64,000 nucleotides of DNA from Bacteriovorax sp. (GTDB lineage Bacteria; Bdellovibrionota; Bacteriovoracia; Bacteriovoracales; Bacteriovoracaceae), in contig JAGOVS010000001.1 of the NCBI GenBank assembly GCA_018060625.1, forward strand, positions 1 through 64,000, read 5' to 3'. The position numbers and the translations under genes were made by a program. Under the pieces are notes generated by a model. That model saw only the letters and a program-made list of their open reading frames with translations. It had not been told where the DNA came from and searched no databases. How positions within the stretch are numbered: the stretch's first letter is position 1; every line of letters begins with the position of its first letter. Of this stretch, positions 27,560 through 36,655 are shown in pieces.

Positions 27560-30500
27560 ATGAATATATATTTATCAAATTATTTAAATGTCACTAAAGA
27601 TGAAGAATTTTTATTGGCAGTCCCAACCACAGAATCTCAACGAGAGATCTGGAATTCTATTTCATTTGAACCAATGGCCAGTCTTGCCTTTAATGAGTCT
27701 ATCGTTATTGAATTTGATGGTGTGCTTGATATTTTTGCACTCAAGAAGGGCATCAACGATCTTATTGAAAGACACACCATTCTTAGATCCGTTTTTTCAT
27801 CAGATGGACAATATCAATTTGTGAGAAAGAATTTCACTTTTGACTTAAGTCATTTTGACATTTCAACAGAAATGAATCCGTCATCAATATTCAGAAAAAT
27901 TCAAGAAGATGAAATAAATAGAGAGTTTGATTTAGTTTATGGGCCAATTATTCGTTTTCTATTAGTCACAGAATCAAGTGACAAGAACTATCTTCTCATA
28001 TCGGCCCATCATCTTATTTGTGATGGATGGTCTTGGGCGGCCATTAATTCTGACTTAGGTTATTTTTACAATTGTCACAAATTCAATAGGCTCCCTCAGC
28101 TGAAACCGGCTTATCAGTTTTGGCAATTTGTCCAAAAACAAAGAGAGTTTAAGGCCGAAAATGAAAGAAGTATTCAGTACTGGAAAAATCAATTTGAAAC
28201 AATCCCAAGTCCTATAAATTTTCCCTTAGAAAAAGTGAGACCTTTAGTCCGCTCTTTTGAGTCAAAAAGATATGATCAGAAAATTGAGTCAAGTATCGTA
28301 AAGAATCTCAAAAGAAGAAGTATTGAGTGGGGAGTAAGTCCCTATCAATTAATTTATTCTCTCTATCTTGTGGCCCTCTATGAAATTACTGGTCAGAGAG
28401 ATTTGGTCGTTGGTATTTCTACTGCAGGCCAGAGCTTGGTTGGCAAAAAGGATCTAGTCGGACATTGTGTGTCGCTGCTACCCATTCGTTTTGTTGTTGA
28501 TGATCGATTTACTTTTAAGCAACATGCTCAAAATGTAAAAAAGGTTATGCTAGACGCATTAGAAAATCAATATTGTACCTTTGGAGAAATACTAAGAAGC
28601 TTAAGACTCGAGAGAGACGTTTCAAGTATCCCTCTCGTAAGTTGCGTTTTTAATATTGATATCCAGCCCGCCAATCAAGGGTTAAATTTTGAAGATTTAA
28701 AAGCGCGGTTTTCAACAGGAAAACGGAATTTTGAAAATTTTGAAATGTTTTCCAATCTTACAATGATTGGAGATCAGATGACGGTTGAAGTTCAATATAG
28801 TATGAATATTTTCTATCAACACCAAATTCAAAAATGGATAAATGTATTCACCTCTTTATTGGAAAATGTTTCAAGTGAGAATTTTAGTATTAATGAACTA
28901 TTGCCTAGCGTTGATTTTGTTCCGAGCACTGAAAATAAGAAAAGAGTAGACCATAATGTGAATACAGGACTAAAAAATTTTCAGTATCGCCAAGAAGTTC
29001 GGGAGAGGTTAAAAGGCATTTGGGAAGCGTTGCTTGATCGTTATGATGGTGTGGAAATAAATGATGATAGCAACTTTTTCAATTTAGGAGGACACTCTCT
29101 AATTGTTTCCGACATGATTGTTGAAATTCAAAAATGTTTTTCACTGAAAATAACAATGAAGGATATTTTTTTGAATCCTCAGTTGGGTCGTCTCGCAGAA
29201 GTCCTTTCAGTTAAATCCTTAGGTACAAAAACGGATAATCCCTTTGAAATAAAATCACACTATAAAGGAGGTCTTGCTCCGCTTTCTTGGCAGCAAATGC
29301 GTTGTTGGTATATTCAGAAACTCAATCCGGATTCTTCTCTTTTTAATTTAGCGGCTATGTTTCATATTCACGGGGCAGTTGACAAGGGATTGTTTCGAGA
29401 GGCCCTCTTTCTTTTCTTAGATCGACATTTAATGACTCGAGCAAAATTGGTTCTTCAGGATGGTATGCCTTATTTTAAATTTATAAAATCTTCTCAAGTC
29501 GTTATCGAAGATCAAGAAATGAATCAGGCAGATTCAAAAAAACTGAAAGAAGATCTACACTTACAATTAGATTCTTTTTCAAGGGCCCCCATCGATCTAG
29601 ATAAAGATCCTCTGTTTTATGGAAAGATCTATTTTAATGGTGATCGAGACATCTTTTTTTATACAAAGATACATCATCTTATATGGGATGGATGGAGCTA
29701 TGATATTTTGATGGAAGAGTTGGCAAGCATCTATAGCAAACTTCAAAAAAATGGATCGTTTGAACAGGTTGAGAAAGAATCCGTCATTACTTATCCTGAC
29801 TATTCTTTATGGCAAGAAGAATTTAAAAAGTCGACTCACTATCAGATAGAGTTTCAATTCTGGAAAGATTATTTAAAAGGGGAGTTACCCGTTCTCGAAT
29901 TACCATTTGACTTTCCAAGGGATGTAAAAAGGTACGATGCAGATGGTTTTTTTGTGAGCTGGAGCGAGGTAGAGGCAAAGACTCTTGAAGAAGTGGCCAT
30001 TAAAAACGGGACGACTTTATTTAGTTTATTAATGACCGCGTTCAAAATTCTTTTATCTCGTTATACAGGGATTGAGGATATAATTGTTGGCACACCTGTA
30101 CGAGGGAGACATCTGGAAGGTCTCAATTCGCTTATTGGTTATTTTGTAAATTCAGTGGCAGTGAGATCACAGATAAGTTCTCAGAAGTCATTTACCCATA
30201 ATTTAAAAAAAGTCAGTGAAAATCTCATTTCTGTTTTTGATCATTCCAACGTTCCCTTCGATGAGATTGTTAAAGAATTGAAAGTGGCCAGGAATCCTTT
30301 TCATACACCTGTCTATCAAGCTTTCATGATGTTTCAAGATGCTACCGCACGTAATGTAAAGTTTTTAGATTATGATTTTTCAGTAGTTCCATTCATCAGG
30401 GGTTCATCTCATACCGATTTAGACTTATGGATAAGACGAGATTCACATGGTATGAAAGGCGGCTTTGACTTTGACATCCATCGGTTTAAAAGGGAAACAA

Positions 30501-33208
30501 TAGAACGTTTAGCTGATGACTTTAAAGCATTATTAACAAAAATTTCCTCTTGTGATGAATTACCATTAAAGGAGATTGATTGGATTTCCACAACAAATAG
30601 CAGTTTTTTAATCAATCAAGATAATGAGAATAAGGTGAATATTGCTCCCAATTCTCTTCTACCTCAATTATTTGAGTCGCAAGTAGATCTTTTTGGCGGC
30701 CATGTTGCGGCAAGTTCTTCAGGCTTAAGTTTTACTTACAAAGAATTAAGTGAGCAATCTGATAGGCTTGCTCATTGGCTTCACTCACTGGGAGTAGGGG
30801 AGGGGAAGGTTGTAGGAGTTGCCCATAAACGCAATGCTCGACTTCCGCTGGTCCTTTTAGGAATTATCAAAACTGGATGCGCATATGTGCCCCTTGATCC
30901 TGATTATCCCCAAGATCGCCTCGATTATATGATTCAAAATTCAGGAATTGATATTGTGATTGGCGACCAGGATTCGATTCGTTCAACAGCATTTATAGGA
31001 TTGCAAAAAGTCGGCACCGATCAAGAAGAGGATTTTTGGGGTACAATTAAAAAGGCAAAATTTGAAAAGGAAATAAATCCAAAAAGTCTTTGTTATATTA
31101 TCTACACATCTGGCTCAACGGGATTACCCAAAGGTGTATCCGTGACCCATTCAAGTGTCGCTAATTTTTTATTGTCAATGAAGAAAACTCCCGGCATTAA
31201 ATCAAGTGATCGTCTTTGTGCAATCACTACATTAAATTTTGATATTGCTGTTTTGGAAATTTATCTTCCACTTATTTGTGGAGCAGAGTCACATATTGTC
31301 CCTAAAGAAATTTCAATGTTTGCCGAGAGTCTTTCAGAAGAATTAGTGAGGGAGAAAATAACCATTCTGCAGGCAACTCCGGCCACGTGGAAGCAACTTT
31401 TAAATGAAGGGACAAAACACACAGGAATCAAGGCCTTGTGTGGGGGAGAGGCATTAGGTTACGAATTAGCACAAGGTATTTTACAATCTTTCTCTCAGTT
31501 ATGGAATATGTATGGACCGACAGAGACAACTGTTTGGTCAACGTGCAAACAAATTAATAAAAGTGATGTAAAGATAACGTTAGGAAAACCGATTGCTAAT
31601 ACAAAGATATATATCCTTAACGAAAACGGAGAAATCTGTCCAGTTGGAGTTGTTGGTGAAATTCACATAGGTGGCCATGGGCTGGCCGTAGGATATTATA
31701 AACGAGACGAATTGACTAAAGAACGTTTTGTTTCTTCATCACTTTCTAAAGAATCTAAAGGCGAACGATTATACAGAACAGGTGACCTAGGCAAAATAAA
31801 TCCTCAAGGCGAATTAGAATGCGTTGGTAGGAATGATGGTCAAGTTAAGGTTAGAGGTTTTCGAATTGAACTTGGAGAAATTGAATCGGTAGTTTCTCAA
31901 TTTGAAAGTATTCAAGAAAATGTAATAATGGCAAAAGAAATACGAGAGGGAGATGTTCGGATTGTTTGTTATTATAAAACAGATTCTCTCCATTCTCAAT
32001 TTGAGACAAAACTTAGAAAATGGATTAGTGAAAAGCTGCCTTCCTATATGATGCCTTCAAATTTTCATCGCATGGAATTCTTCCCTCTGACCTTAAATGG
32101 AAAAATTGACAAGAAAAAGTTACCAGATGTTTTCTCTCATCTTCTAAAAAATGACCCAATGACTGTTGATGATCAGAATGAAGTCCTTGAAGGAAATGAC
32201 ATTTACAATCGACTAGCGAGGATTTGGATTTCTGAACTTGGAGTTAATGAAGTAAAAAGCGAAGATGATTTTTTTGATCTGGGTGGGCACTCATTGCTAT
32301 CGATCAGAGTTTTTGCAAAAATTGAAAAGGAGTTTGGGATTAAGTTACCGCTCTCGAGTCTTTTTCATTATTCCGTATTTGGAAAATTGGTTAAGAATAT
32401 TGAAGAAAAACTGAGATCAACTGAAGTTGTTAGTTCAGATGAGAAAAAGTGGGAACCTATTTCTCTGACTGAAATGCGTATTGGAAAAAGTAAGGAAAAT
32501 CCCATTTATTTTTTTCATGCAGTCGGTGGCAATACACTTAATTATCGCATCCTTTTAGATTATATTGATAGTGATTATCGCATTTATGGACTGCAGGCAC
32601 CAGGTGTGAATGGAGAAAATAAATTGGCCGAATCCATCATTGAATTGGCCGTTTTATATGCCCGGGAAATTGAATTTTCTCTCAAAGGAGAAAAGTCCTG
32701 CATTTTAATTGGTGGGTCAATGGGAGGATTAATTGCGATTGAAACCGCAAGGATTCTGAAAGAAAAAGGAATTGAAATTGAAAAATTGATCATGTTTGAT
32801 ACGTTTGGACCTAACCTTGATTTGAACAAATGCGCACCAGAAGCAAAAAACACTCTACTTCGAATTTGCGATTTTTTAAAAAATAGATCACGCTATTTTA
32901 TAAATCGCTTAAAAAGAGAGTTCTATCTTTCACGCAAAATTCCCCTGCCTCACGATTTACGTTATTACTTTATTGAAATTAATAATTATCAACTCATTCA
33001 TAGACATAAAATAAGACCTTACAACGGGAAGGTTTATATTATGAGAATGCCAATTGATTCAAAAGGTCCTTATGCAGATCCCGATTTGGGATGGAAAAAT
33101 GTACTTCTGGGAGAAGTTGTCTTTACTTATATTGATGGGGTTAATCATGTTAACTTTGTTGAATCTCCAGTGACTGCTTACGAATTGGGGAAGTTTTTAA
33201 AGAAATAG
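27560..33208 (+). CDS. NRPS: C-PCP-C-A-PCP-TE, first module without an A domain
   Basis: The protein has 1882 residues. Domains: condensation 1 (HHLICDG, H150-H151, D155); PCP 1 (S513 in LGGHS); condensation 2 (HHLIWDG, H705-H706, D710); adenylation (YTSGSTG from 1182, YGPTETT, YRTGDL); PCP 2 (S1578 in LGGHS); thioesterase (S1720 in GGSMGG, D1747, H1863). All catalytic residues are present, so both C domains and the TE look active. Only a short linker separates C1 from PCP1, so that module must be loaded in trans or skipped. The hand-read A-domain code D-I-L-A-L-G-M-V-W resembles glycine codes but is tentative. The TE releases the product. No phosphopantetheinyl transferase or exporter is adjacent. 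Confidence 0.93.
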   Translation: MNIYLSNYLNVTKDEEFLLAVPTTESQREIWNSISFEPMASLAFNESIVIEFDGVLDIFALKKGINDLIERHTILRSVFSSDGQYQFVRKNFTFDLSHFDISTEMNPSSIFRKIQEDEINREFDLVYGPIIRFLLVTESSDKNYLLISAHHLICDGWSWAAINSDLGYFYNCHKFNRLPQLKPAYQFWQFVQKQREFKAENERSIQYWKNQFETIPSPINFPLEKVRPLVRSFESKRYDQKIESSIVKNLKRRSIEWGVSPYQLIYSLYLVALYEITGQRDLVVGISTAGQSLVGKKDLVGHCVSLLPIRFVVDDRFTFKQHAQNVKKVMLDALENQYCTFGEILRSLRLERDVSSIPLVSCVFNIDIQPANQGLNFEDLKARFSTGKRNFENFEMFSNLTMIGDQMTVEVQYSMNIFYQHQIQKWINVFTSLLENVSSENFSINELLPSVDFVPSTENKKRVDHNVNTGLKNFQYRQEVRERLKGIWEALLDRYDGVEINDDSNFFNLGGHSLIVSDMIVEIQKCFSLKITMKDIFLNPQLGRLAEVLSVKSLGTKTDNPFEIKSHYKGGLAPLSWQQMRCWYIQKLNPDSSLFNLAAMFHIHGAVDKGLFREALFLFLDRHLMTRAKLVLQDGMPYFKFIKSSQVVIEDQEMNQADSKKLKEDLHLQLDSFSRAPIDLDKDPLFYGKIYFNGDRDIFFYTKIHHLIWDGWSYDILMEELASIYSKLQKNGSFEQVEKESVITYPDYSLWQEEFKKSTHYQIEFQFWKDYLKGELPVLELPFDFPRDVKRYDADGFFVSWSEVEAKTLEEVAIKNGTTLFSLLMTAFKILLSRYTGIEDIIVGTPVRGRHLEGLNSLIGYFVNSVAVRSQISSQKSFTHNLKKVSENLISVFDHSNVPFDEIVKELKVARNPFHTPVYQAFMMFQDATARNVKFLDYDFSVVPFIRGSSHTDLDLWIRRDSHGMKGGFDFDIHRFKRETIERLADDFKALLTKISSCDELPLKEIDWISTTNSSFLINQDNENKVNIAPNSLLPQLFESQVDLFGGHVAASSSGLSFTYKELSEQSDRLAHWLHSLGVGEGKVVGVAHKRNARLPLVLLGIIKTGCAYVPLDPDYPQDRLDYMIQNSGIDIVIGDQDSIRSTAFIGLQKVGTDQEEDFWGTIKKAKFEKEINPKSLCYIIYTSGSTGLPKGVSVTHSSVANFLLSMKKTPGIKSSDRLCAITTLNFDIAVLEIYLPLICGAESHIVPKEISMFAESLSEELVREKITILQATPATWKQLLNEGTKHTGIKALCGGEALGYELAQGILQSFSQLWNMYGPTETTVWSTCKQINKSDVKITLGKPIANTKIYILNENGEICPVGVVGEIHIGGHGLAVGYYKRDELTKERFVSSSLSKESKGERLYRTGDLGKINPQGELECVGRNDGQVKVRGFRIELGEIESVVSQFESIQENVIMAKEIREGDVRIVCYYKTDSLHSQFETKLRKWISEKLPSYMMPSNFHRMEFFPLTLNGKIDKKKLPDVFSHLLKNDPMTVDDQNEVLEGNDIYNRLARIWISELGVNEVKSEDDFFDLGGHSLLSIRVFAKIEKEFGIKLPLSSLFHYSVFGKLVKNIEEKLRSTEVVSSDEKKWEPISLTEMRIGKSKENPIYFFHAVGGNTLNYRILLDYIDSDYRIYGLQAPGVNGENKLAESIIELAVLYAREIEFSLKGEKSCILIGGSMGGLIAIETARILKEKGIEIEKLIMFDTFGPNLDLNKCAPEAKNTLLRICDFLKNRSRYFINRLKREFYLSRKIPLPHDLRYYFIEINNYQLIHRHKIRPYNGKVYIMRMPIDSKGPYADPDLGWKNVLLGEVVFTYIDGVNHVNFVESPVTAYELGKFLKK

Positions 33209-33212
33209 GTCA

Positions 33213-34112
33213 TTAGAGCTCTTGTGCCCAGGTGTAGGTAATACCAAAACTTCGATAGAGAGGAGAATTAATATTTTTTCCTAATATTGTGGAGTCTGAA
33301 TAACTGATTCCCCAAGTTTCTTTACGATTGACACTCCAATTAACAAAAGTACTGAAGTCCCAAAAATATTCTTTTGAAGATGTACTGGCATATTGTCCTT
33401 CGACACTTTTTTCCTCTTGGAAATTCCAGGTTGTAGTTAATCCCGTAGAGAATGGGGAGCTCTCAAGGGTATAAACGATTCCCAGGGGAAAAAGTATTTT
33501 GTGATAATCTTTTAATCTCCCGCCAGGGAAATGTTGACCAAAAAAATGTTGACCCTCAATGCCTGCCTTGAGGGAATAGTTTTTCACTTTTTTGATGAAG
33601 GAAGAACCAAGAGAGAGTGTGTAAAGTCCAGGACCTCTCACGTCGCTATAAAGGGAAGAGTGTGAGTTGTAGAGGCTACGAGAGTTAGGAATCGTGAGCT
33701 TACTGTAGATAAACCCTCTGGGGCGATAGGTAGAATAGGTGTATTCTGGCATAAATTCAAAATTAACTTGAAGATCAAGATCTCCAAGCCCCTGGCTTTT
33801 TTCACGCCGCCCCTGTTTTTTCATTGTTTTTTGGACAAGTGAGGATTTAATGGCCAATTGAAATGAGTCATTCATTTGTCTTTGGTATTGAAAGTGAAGA
33901 GTGGATTGTTGATCTATAATTGAATCATCGTGAAAGAGGGCAATCCCTTCTCTGTCTGTTTGTCCAAGATCATTTCGCCAAGCAAGTCCTAATGCCCATT
34001 CTTCCTTATTGTCCCCTAAAATAATCAAAGAAGAACTTGATCCCCCTCCACAGCAAGAAGAAGCGAAAAGAGATTTAGATAGAAAAATAAAAAGAAGTGC
34101 TAGGTATTTCAT
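33213..34112 (-). CDS. Outer-membrane beta-barrel-like protein
   Basis: The protein has 299 residues with a signal peptide (about 1-17) followed by SSCCGGGSSSS. The rest is made of alternating, aromatic-rich strands (for example LHFQYQRQ, TWGISYSDS) typical of an outer-membrane barrel. No named family is recognised. It is the last gene of a three-gene minus-strand unit with a FixH/YtkA-like lipoprotein and a thioredoxin-like protein. A second barrel protein with its own FixH-like partner is encoded divergently. The CCGGG segment could bind a metal, which is a guess. Confidence 0.65.
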   Translation of the reverse strand: MKYLALLFIFLSKSLFASSCCGGGSSSSLIILGDNKEEWALGLAWRNDLGQTDREGIALFHDDSIIDQQSTLHFQYQRQMNDSFQLAIKSSLVQKTMKKQGRREKSQGLGDLDLQVNFEFMPEYTYSTYRPRGFIYSKLTIPNSRSLYNSHSSLYSDVRGPGLYTLSLGSSFIKKVKNYSLKAGIEGQHFFGQHFPGGRLKDYHKILFPLGIVYTLESSPFSTGLTTTWNFQEEKSVEGQYASTSSKEYFWDFSTFVNWSVNRKETWGISYSDSTILGKNINSPLYRSFGITYTWAQEL

Positions 34113-34543
34113 TGGAGCGTGTATTCAAAAATCTGCTCTTCAGTGAGAGTGTCATTATTCTTAAGCTGAATGCGAATTTGCCAAAAACCATCCATAATAA
34201 AATAAATATCGGACAACTCGTAAAGGCCAGATCCTATTTTTTTGATTGTAATGGGAGGTGCCCCATGGCCCATATCTGGCATCCAAAGAAAAATATTAAA
34301 CGGAGAAGGGAGATCTGCAGCGTATGAATGTTGAGTTACGATCAGAAGCGCTTTGGCCGATTCGAGGGAATTAATAGGTGAAAGCCATTTGAGTGAAAGA
34401 TTGTGATTGCTTGTCTTGAATTTTTTTTCAGAGGAGAGTTCATTATAAGAAGAAATCTCATGAGATTTCTTTTCCATCAAGAGAGGGGATTTTCCACAGG
34501 AAATGAGCGTCGTGATTGAGATCATGAGTATAATTGTTTTCAT
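34109..34543 (-). CDS. FixH/YtkA-like lipoprotein
   Basis: The protein has 144 residues. The N-terminus ends in a lipobox-like LISC, so it is probably lipid-anchored. The single domain (about 50-140) is a YtkA/FixH-like beta sandwich with the core FLWMPDMGHGAPP and a later GFWQIRIQL strand. The Met/His-rich core is what copper-handling members of this fold use. It overlaps the barrel gene by four bases and has a paralogue at 35246. Confidence 0.72.
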   Translation of the reverse strand: MKTIILMISITTLISCGKSPLLMEKKSHEISSYNELSSEKKFKTSNHNLSLKWLSPINSLESAKALLIVTQHSYAADLPSPFNIFLWMPDMGHGAPPITIKKIGSGLYELSDIYFIMDGFWQIRIQLKNNDTLTEEQIFEYTLQ

Positions 34544-34545
34544 GT

Positions 34546-35091
34546 TTATCTTACAATAAAGCAGCCAAGGGCCTTGGTCTCTGTCTTGACTGGTGCTTTG
34601 TGGTTTTGAATGTTTATTATTGCATCTCGAAGAAAAAAGTCTTTAGCATTTTTAGGGAAAGTAGAATTCGTGACCCCTCCATTATAGAGAATCTCACCTG
34701 TGGTGCTGAGAATGAAAGCATGCGGAGTTTTGAGTGCTTTAAATTGGTCAGCGATTGTTAAATCAGGGTCATTGAAAACATCAAAGCGAATATTTTTATC
34801 TTGTAGATAGAGGTTTACTTCGTCAGGAGTCGTCTGCTTTTTTGAATGAATACCAATAAAGCGAAATGATGTGAACTGCTGGGCAAGTTCATTAATATAG
34901 TCCAAGTTCCCCTTTGAACAAGGGCAGTCTTTTGAAAGAAAGACAACAACTGTTGGTTTTTGTGCTTTAGAAAGCAAGAGCGTTTCCGTCGTTTTGCGGG
35001 TGAGCGAATAAGCTTGAATAGTTTCTATGACGGGAGAGGCCCAAAGGAAATCAGTGCTTAATAAGAGGAAGAAAAAAAATAAATATTTCAT
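34546..35091 (-). CDS. Secreted thioredoxin-fold (redoxin) protein
   Basis: The protein has 181 residues with a signal peptide (about 1-18) and a thioredoxin-like domain. After the strand TVVVFLSKDCPCSKGN the active site is CPC rather than CxxC, close to AhpC/TSA-like redoxins and the Sco group. Later a cis-proline segment TPHAFIL and a GG-turn fit the fold. It probably works in the periplasm on thiols or in metal delivery. It heads the unit with the FixH-like lipoprotein and the barrel. Confidence 0.78.
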   Translation of the reverse strand: MKYLFFFFLLLSTDFLWASPVIETIQAYSLTRKTTETLLLSKAQKPTVVVFLSKDCPCSKGNLDYINELAQQFTSFRFIGIHSKKQTTPDEVNLYLQDKNIRFDVFNDPDLTIADQFKALKTPHAFILSTTGEILYNGGVTNSTFPKNAKDFFLRDAIINIQNHKAPVKTETKALGCFIVR

Positions 35092-35245
35092 TGAGTCATC
35101 TCTATCAATTATTTTCTTGAAAAAAAAGGATTCTTTTAAAAAAGGAAGTGGGGCGGCGCACTACTAGAGGTTTTAGGGTTCTCAAAGGTCTAAAGAAAAC
35201 GTAAAGTACATGCATTAGATCATGGAAAAATTATCAGGAGTATTT

Positions 35246-35659
35246 ATGAAATGGACTGCTTTATTTTTTACACTAGTTCTTTGGAATGTTTCATTCGCTG
35301 GAGAGCATGAAGGTGGAACGCATACGCCAAATTATTGTTCGACAACAAATGCAAAAGTATGTGCACACTTGAGATTTGATGAATTGCCAAAAACGACTTC
35401 TGCCAGTGAGTTTATTGTGCATGTTCTATCTTCTTCAGGAGCGCAAGTAGAAAACATGAAAGTGAAGTTATGGATGGATATGGGAAATGGACACGGACAT
35501 GGCTCAGCACCAGTTGTGGTTTCACCCTTGGATGAATTAAACCATTTTTATGTTCAAAAAGCTTATTTTGTTATGCGTGGTCAGTGGCAAGTACTTGTGA
35601 CTTTCACGGAAGCAGGAGAAGCTCAAAAAATTATTATTCCGTTGGACATTAACGAATAA
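35246..35659 (+). CDS. Secreted FixH/YtkA-like protein
   Basis: The protein has 137 residues from the ATG at 35246 (AGGAG five bases upstream). A signal peptide (about 1-18) is followed by a His-rich start (GEHEGGTHT). The YtkA/FixH-like sandwich has the core KLWMDMGNGHGHGSAP and a closing GQWQVLVTF strand, equivalent to the minus-strand paralogue. The extra histidines and methionines suggest binding of copper or another soft metal. Next gene on the same strand is a second barrel protein. Confidence 0.75.
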   Translation: MKWTALFFTLVLWNVSFAGEHEGGTHTPNYCSTTNAKVCAHLRFDELPKTTSASEFIVHVLSSSGAQVENMKVKLWMDMGNGHGHGSAPVVVSPLDELNHFYVQKAYFVMRGQWQVLVTFTEAGEAQKIIIPLDINE

Positions 35660-35665
35660 TTTTTG

Positions 35666-36655
35666 ATGAGATATCTCTTCAGTCTTTTTTTCATTTTAAT
35701 GTTTTGCTCTCGTCTCTTTGCCTACGAACATGAGTTTGTTGTAACTGATGTAGCAAGTGATGAGAGCATCCAAATCCAAAGACTTGATAAACAGATTCAG
35801 CTTTTTCCCGGCGATGTTCTCGCTGTCTTTTCTCATGAAACTAAAAAAGTTTTGGGATATGCTCGTGTTGATTCGATCACTGATCACTCAGATCTTTTTA
35901 TTGCGATAGTGGAAACTCATAATAAAAATGGAATTATCCGTGCGGAAAATTATCTTAAGAAATTAGATTTAACCAAAACGGCAAATGATATTCCTGCCCG
36001 CTATGATTTGATTTACAAAGAAGGCAGCAAAACAGCAGCAAAGTATCGCCCGCTTGTTTATGCAGGTCTTATTCATGGTATGACAGCAGCAAGTCTTTCA
36101 AAAAAAGAATTTTTGGTAGGCCCCTCTATACTTGCATATGGCATAACCTCGAATGTTCAAATTGATCTTAATCTTGCTTCGACTCTTTTTGGTGTTACCA
36201 ATATTGGTTTGAAAAATAAATTTATCGATAATGATGATTTCGAGTTATCCATTGAGAATGGATTTCAGTATTATTCCTCATCTCATAATAAGTTCTCTTA
36301 TCAATTCACAGGATATTTAGACATGGCCTCTAATTCCAACGTGAAGTCTTTTGCTAAATTTAAAGTATTCACTAAAAAGCCTCAAGATCAATCCATAAAT
36401 AATAATGAAGAGTATCAAAGGGATTTAAACTTTGAATTACAATTGGCCTATGGATACCTTTTTTCTAATTGGAACCAGATGATTTTTGGACCGAAGGTTG
36501 ATGTTAACAAAAAGCGCGTTGGTGGAATTGTTGGTTATTATATGATTGAAAAAAATTTCAGTACTATGTTTGGAGTTTCTTCAAATGATTTTTCTGAATT
36601 TCGCTTAGGAAAGCAAGGATATCTTCTTAATCTCGATTTTTGGTGGAGATTTTAG
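35666..36655 (+). CDS. Outer-membrane beta-barrel-like protein
   Basis: The protein has 329 residues from the ATG at 35666 (a TTG just before is less likely). The signal peptide ends near residue 19 (LFAY). The N-terminal part (20-115) is a small soluble beta domain. The rest is a run of amphipathic strands ending in WWRF, with the C-terminal phenylalanine typical of BAM-inserted porins. Function unknown. It pairs with the upstream FixH-like gene, six bases away. The stop overlaps the opposing mtnC stop by four bases. Confidence 0.68.
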   Translation: MRYLFSLFFILMFCSRLFAYEHEFVVTDVASDESIQIQRLDKQIQLFPGDVLAVFSHETKKVLGYARVDSITDHSDLFIAIVETHNKNGIIRAENYLKKLDLTKTANDIPARYDLIYKEGSKTAAKYRPLVYAGLIHGMTAASLSKKEFLVGPSILAYGITSNVQIDLNLASTLFGVTNIGLKNKFIDNDDFELSIENGFQYYSSSHNKFSYQFTGYLDMASNSNVKSFAKFKVFTKKPQDQSINNNEEYQRDLNFELQLAYGYLFSNWNQMIFGPKVDVNKKRVGGIVGYYMIEKNFSTMFGVSSNDFSEFRLGKQGYLLNLDFWWRF

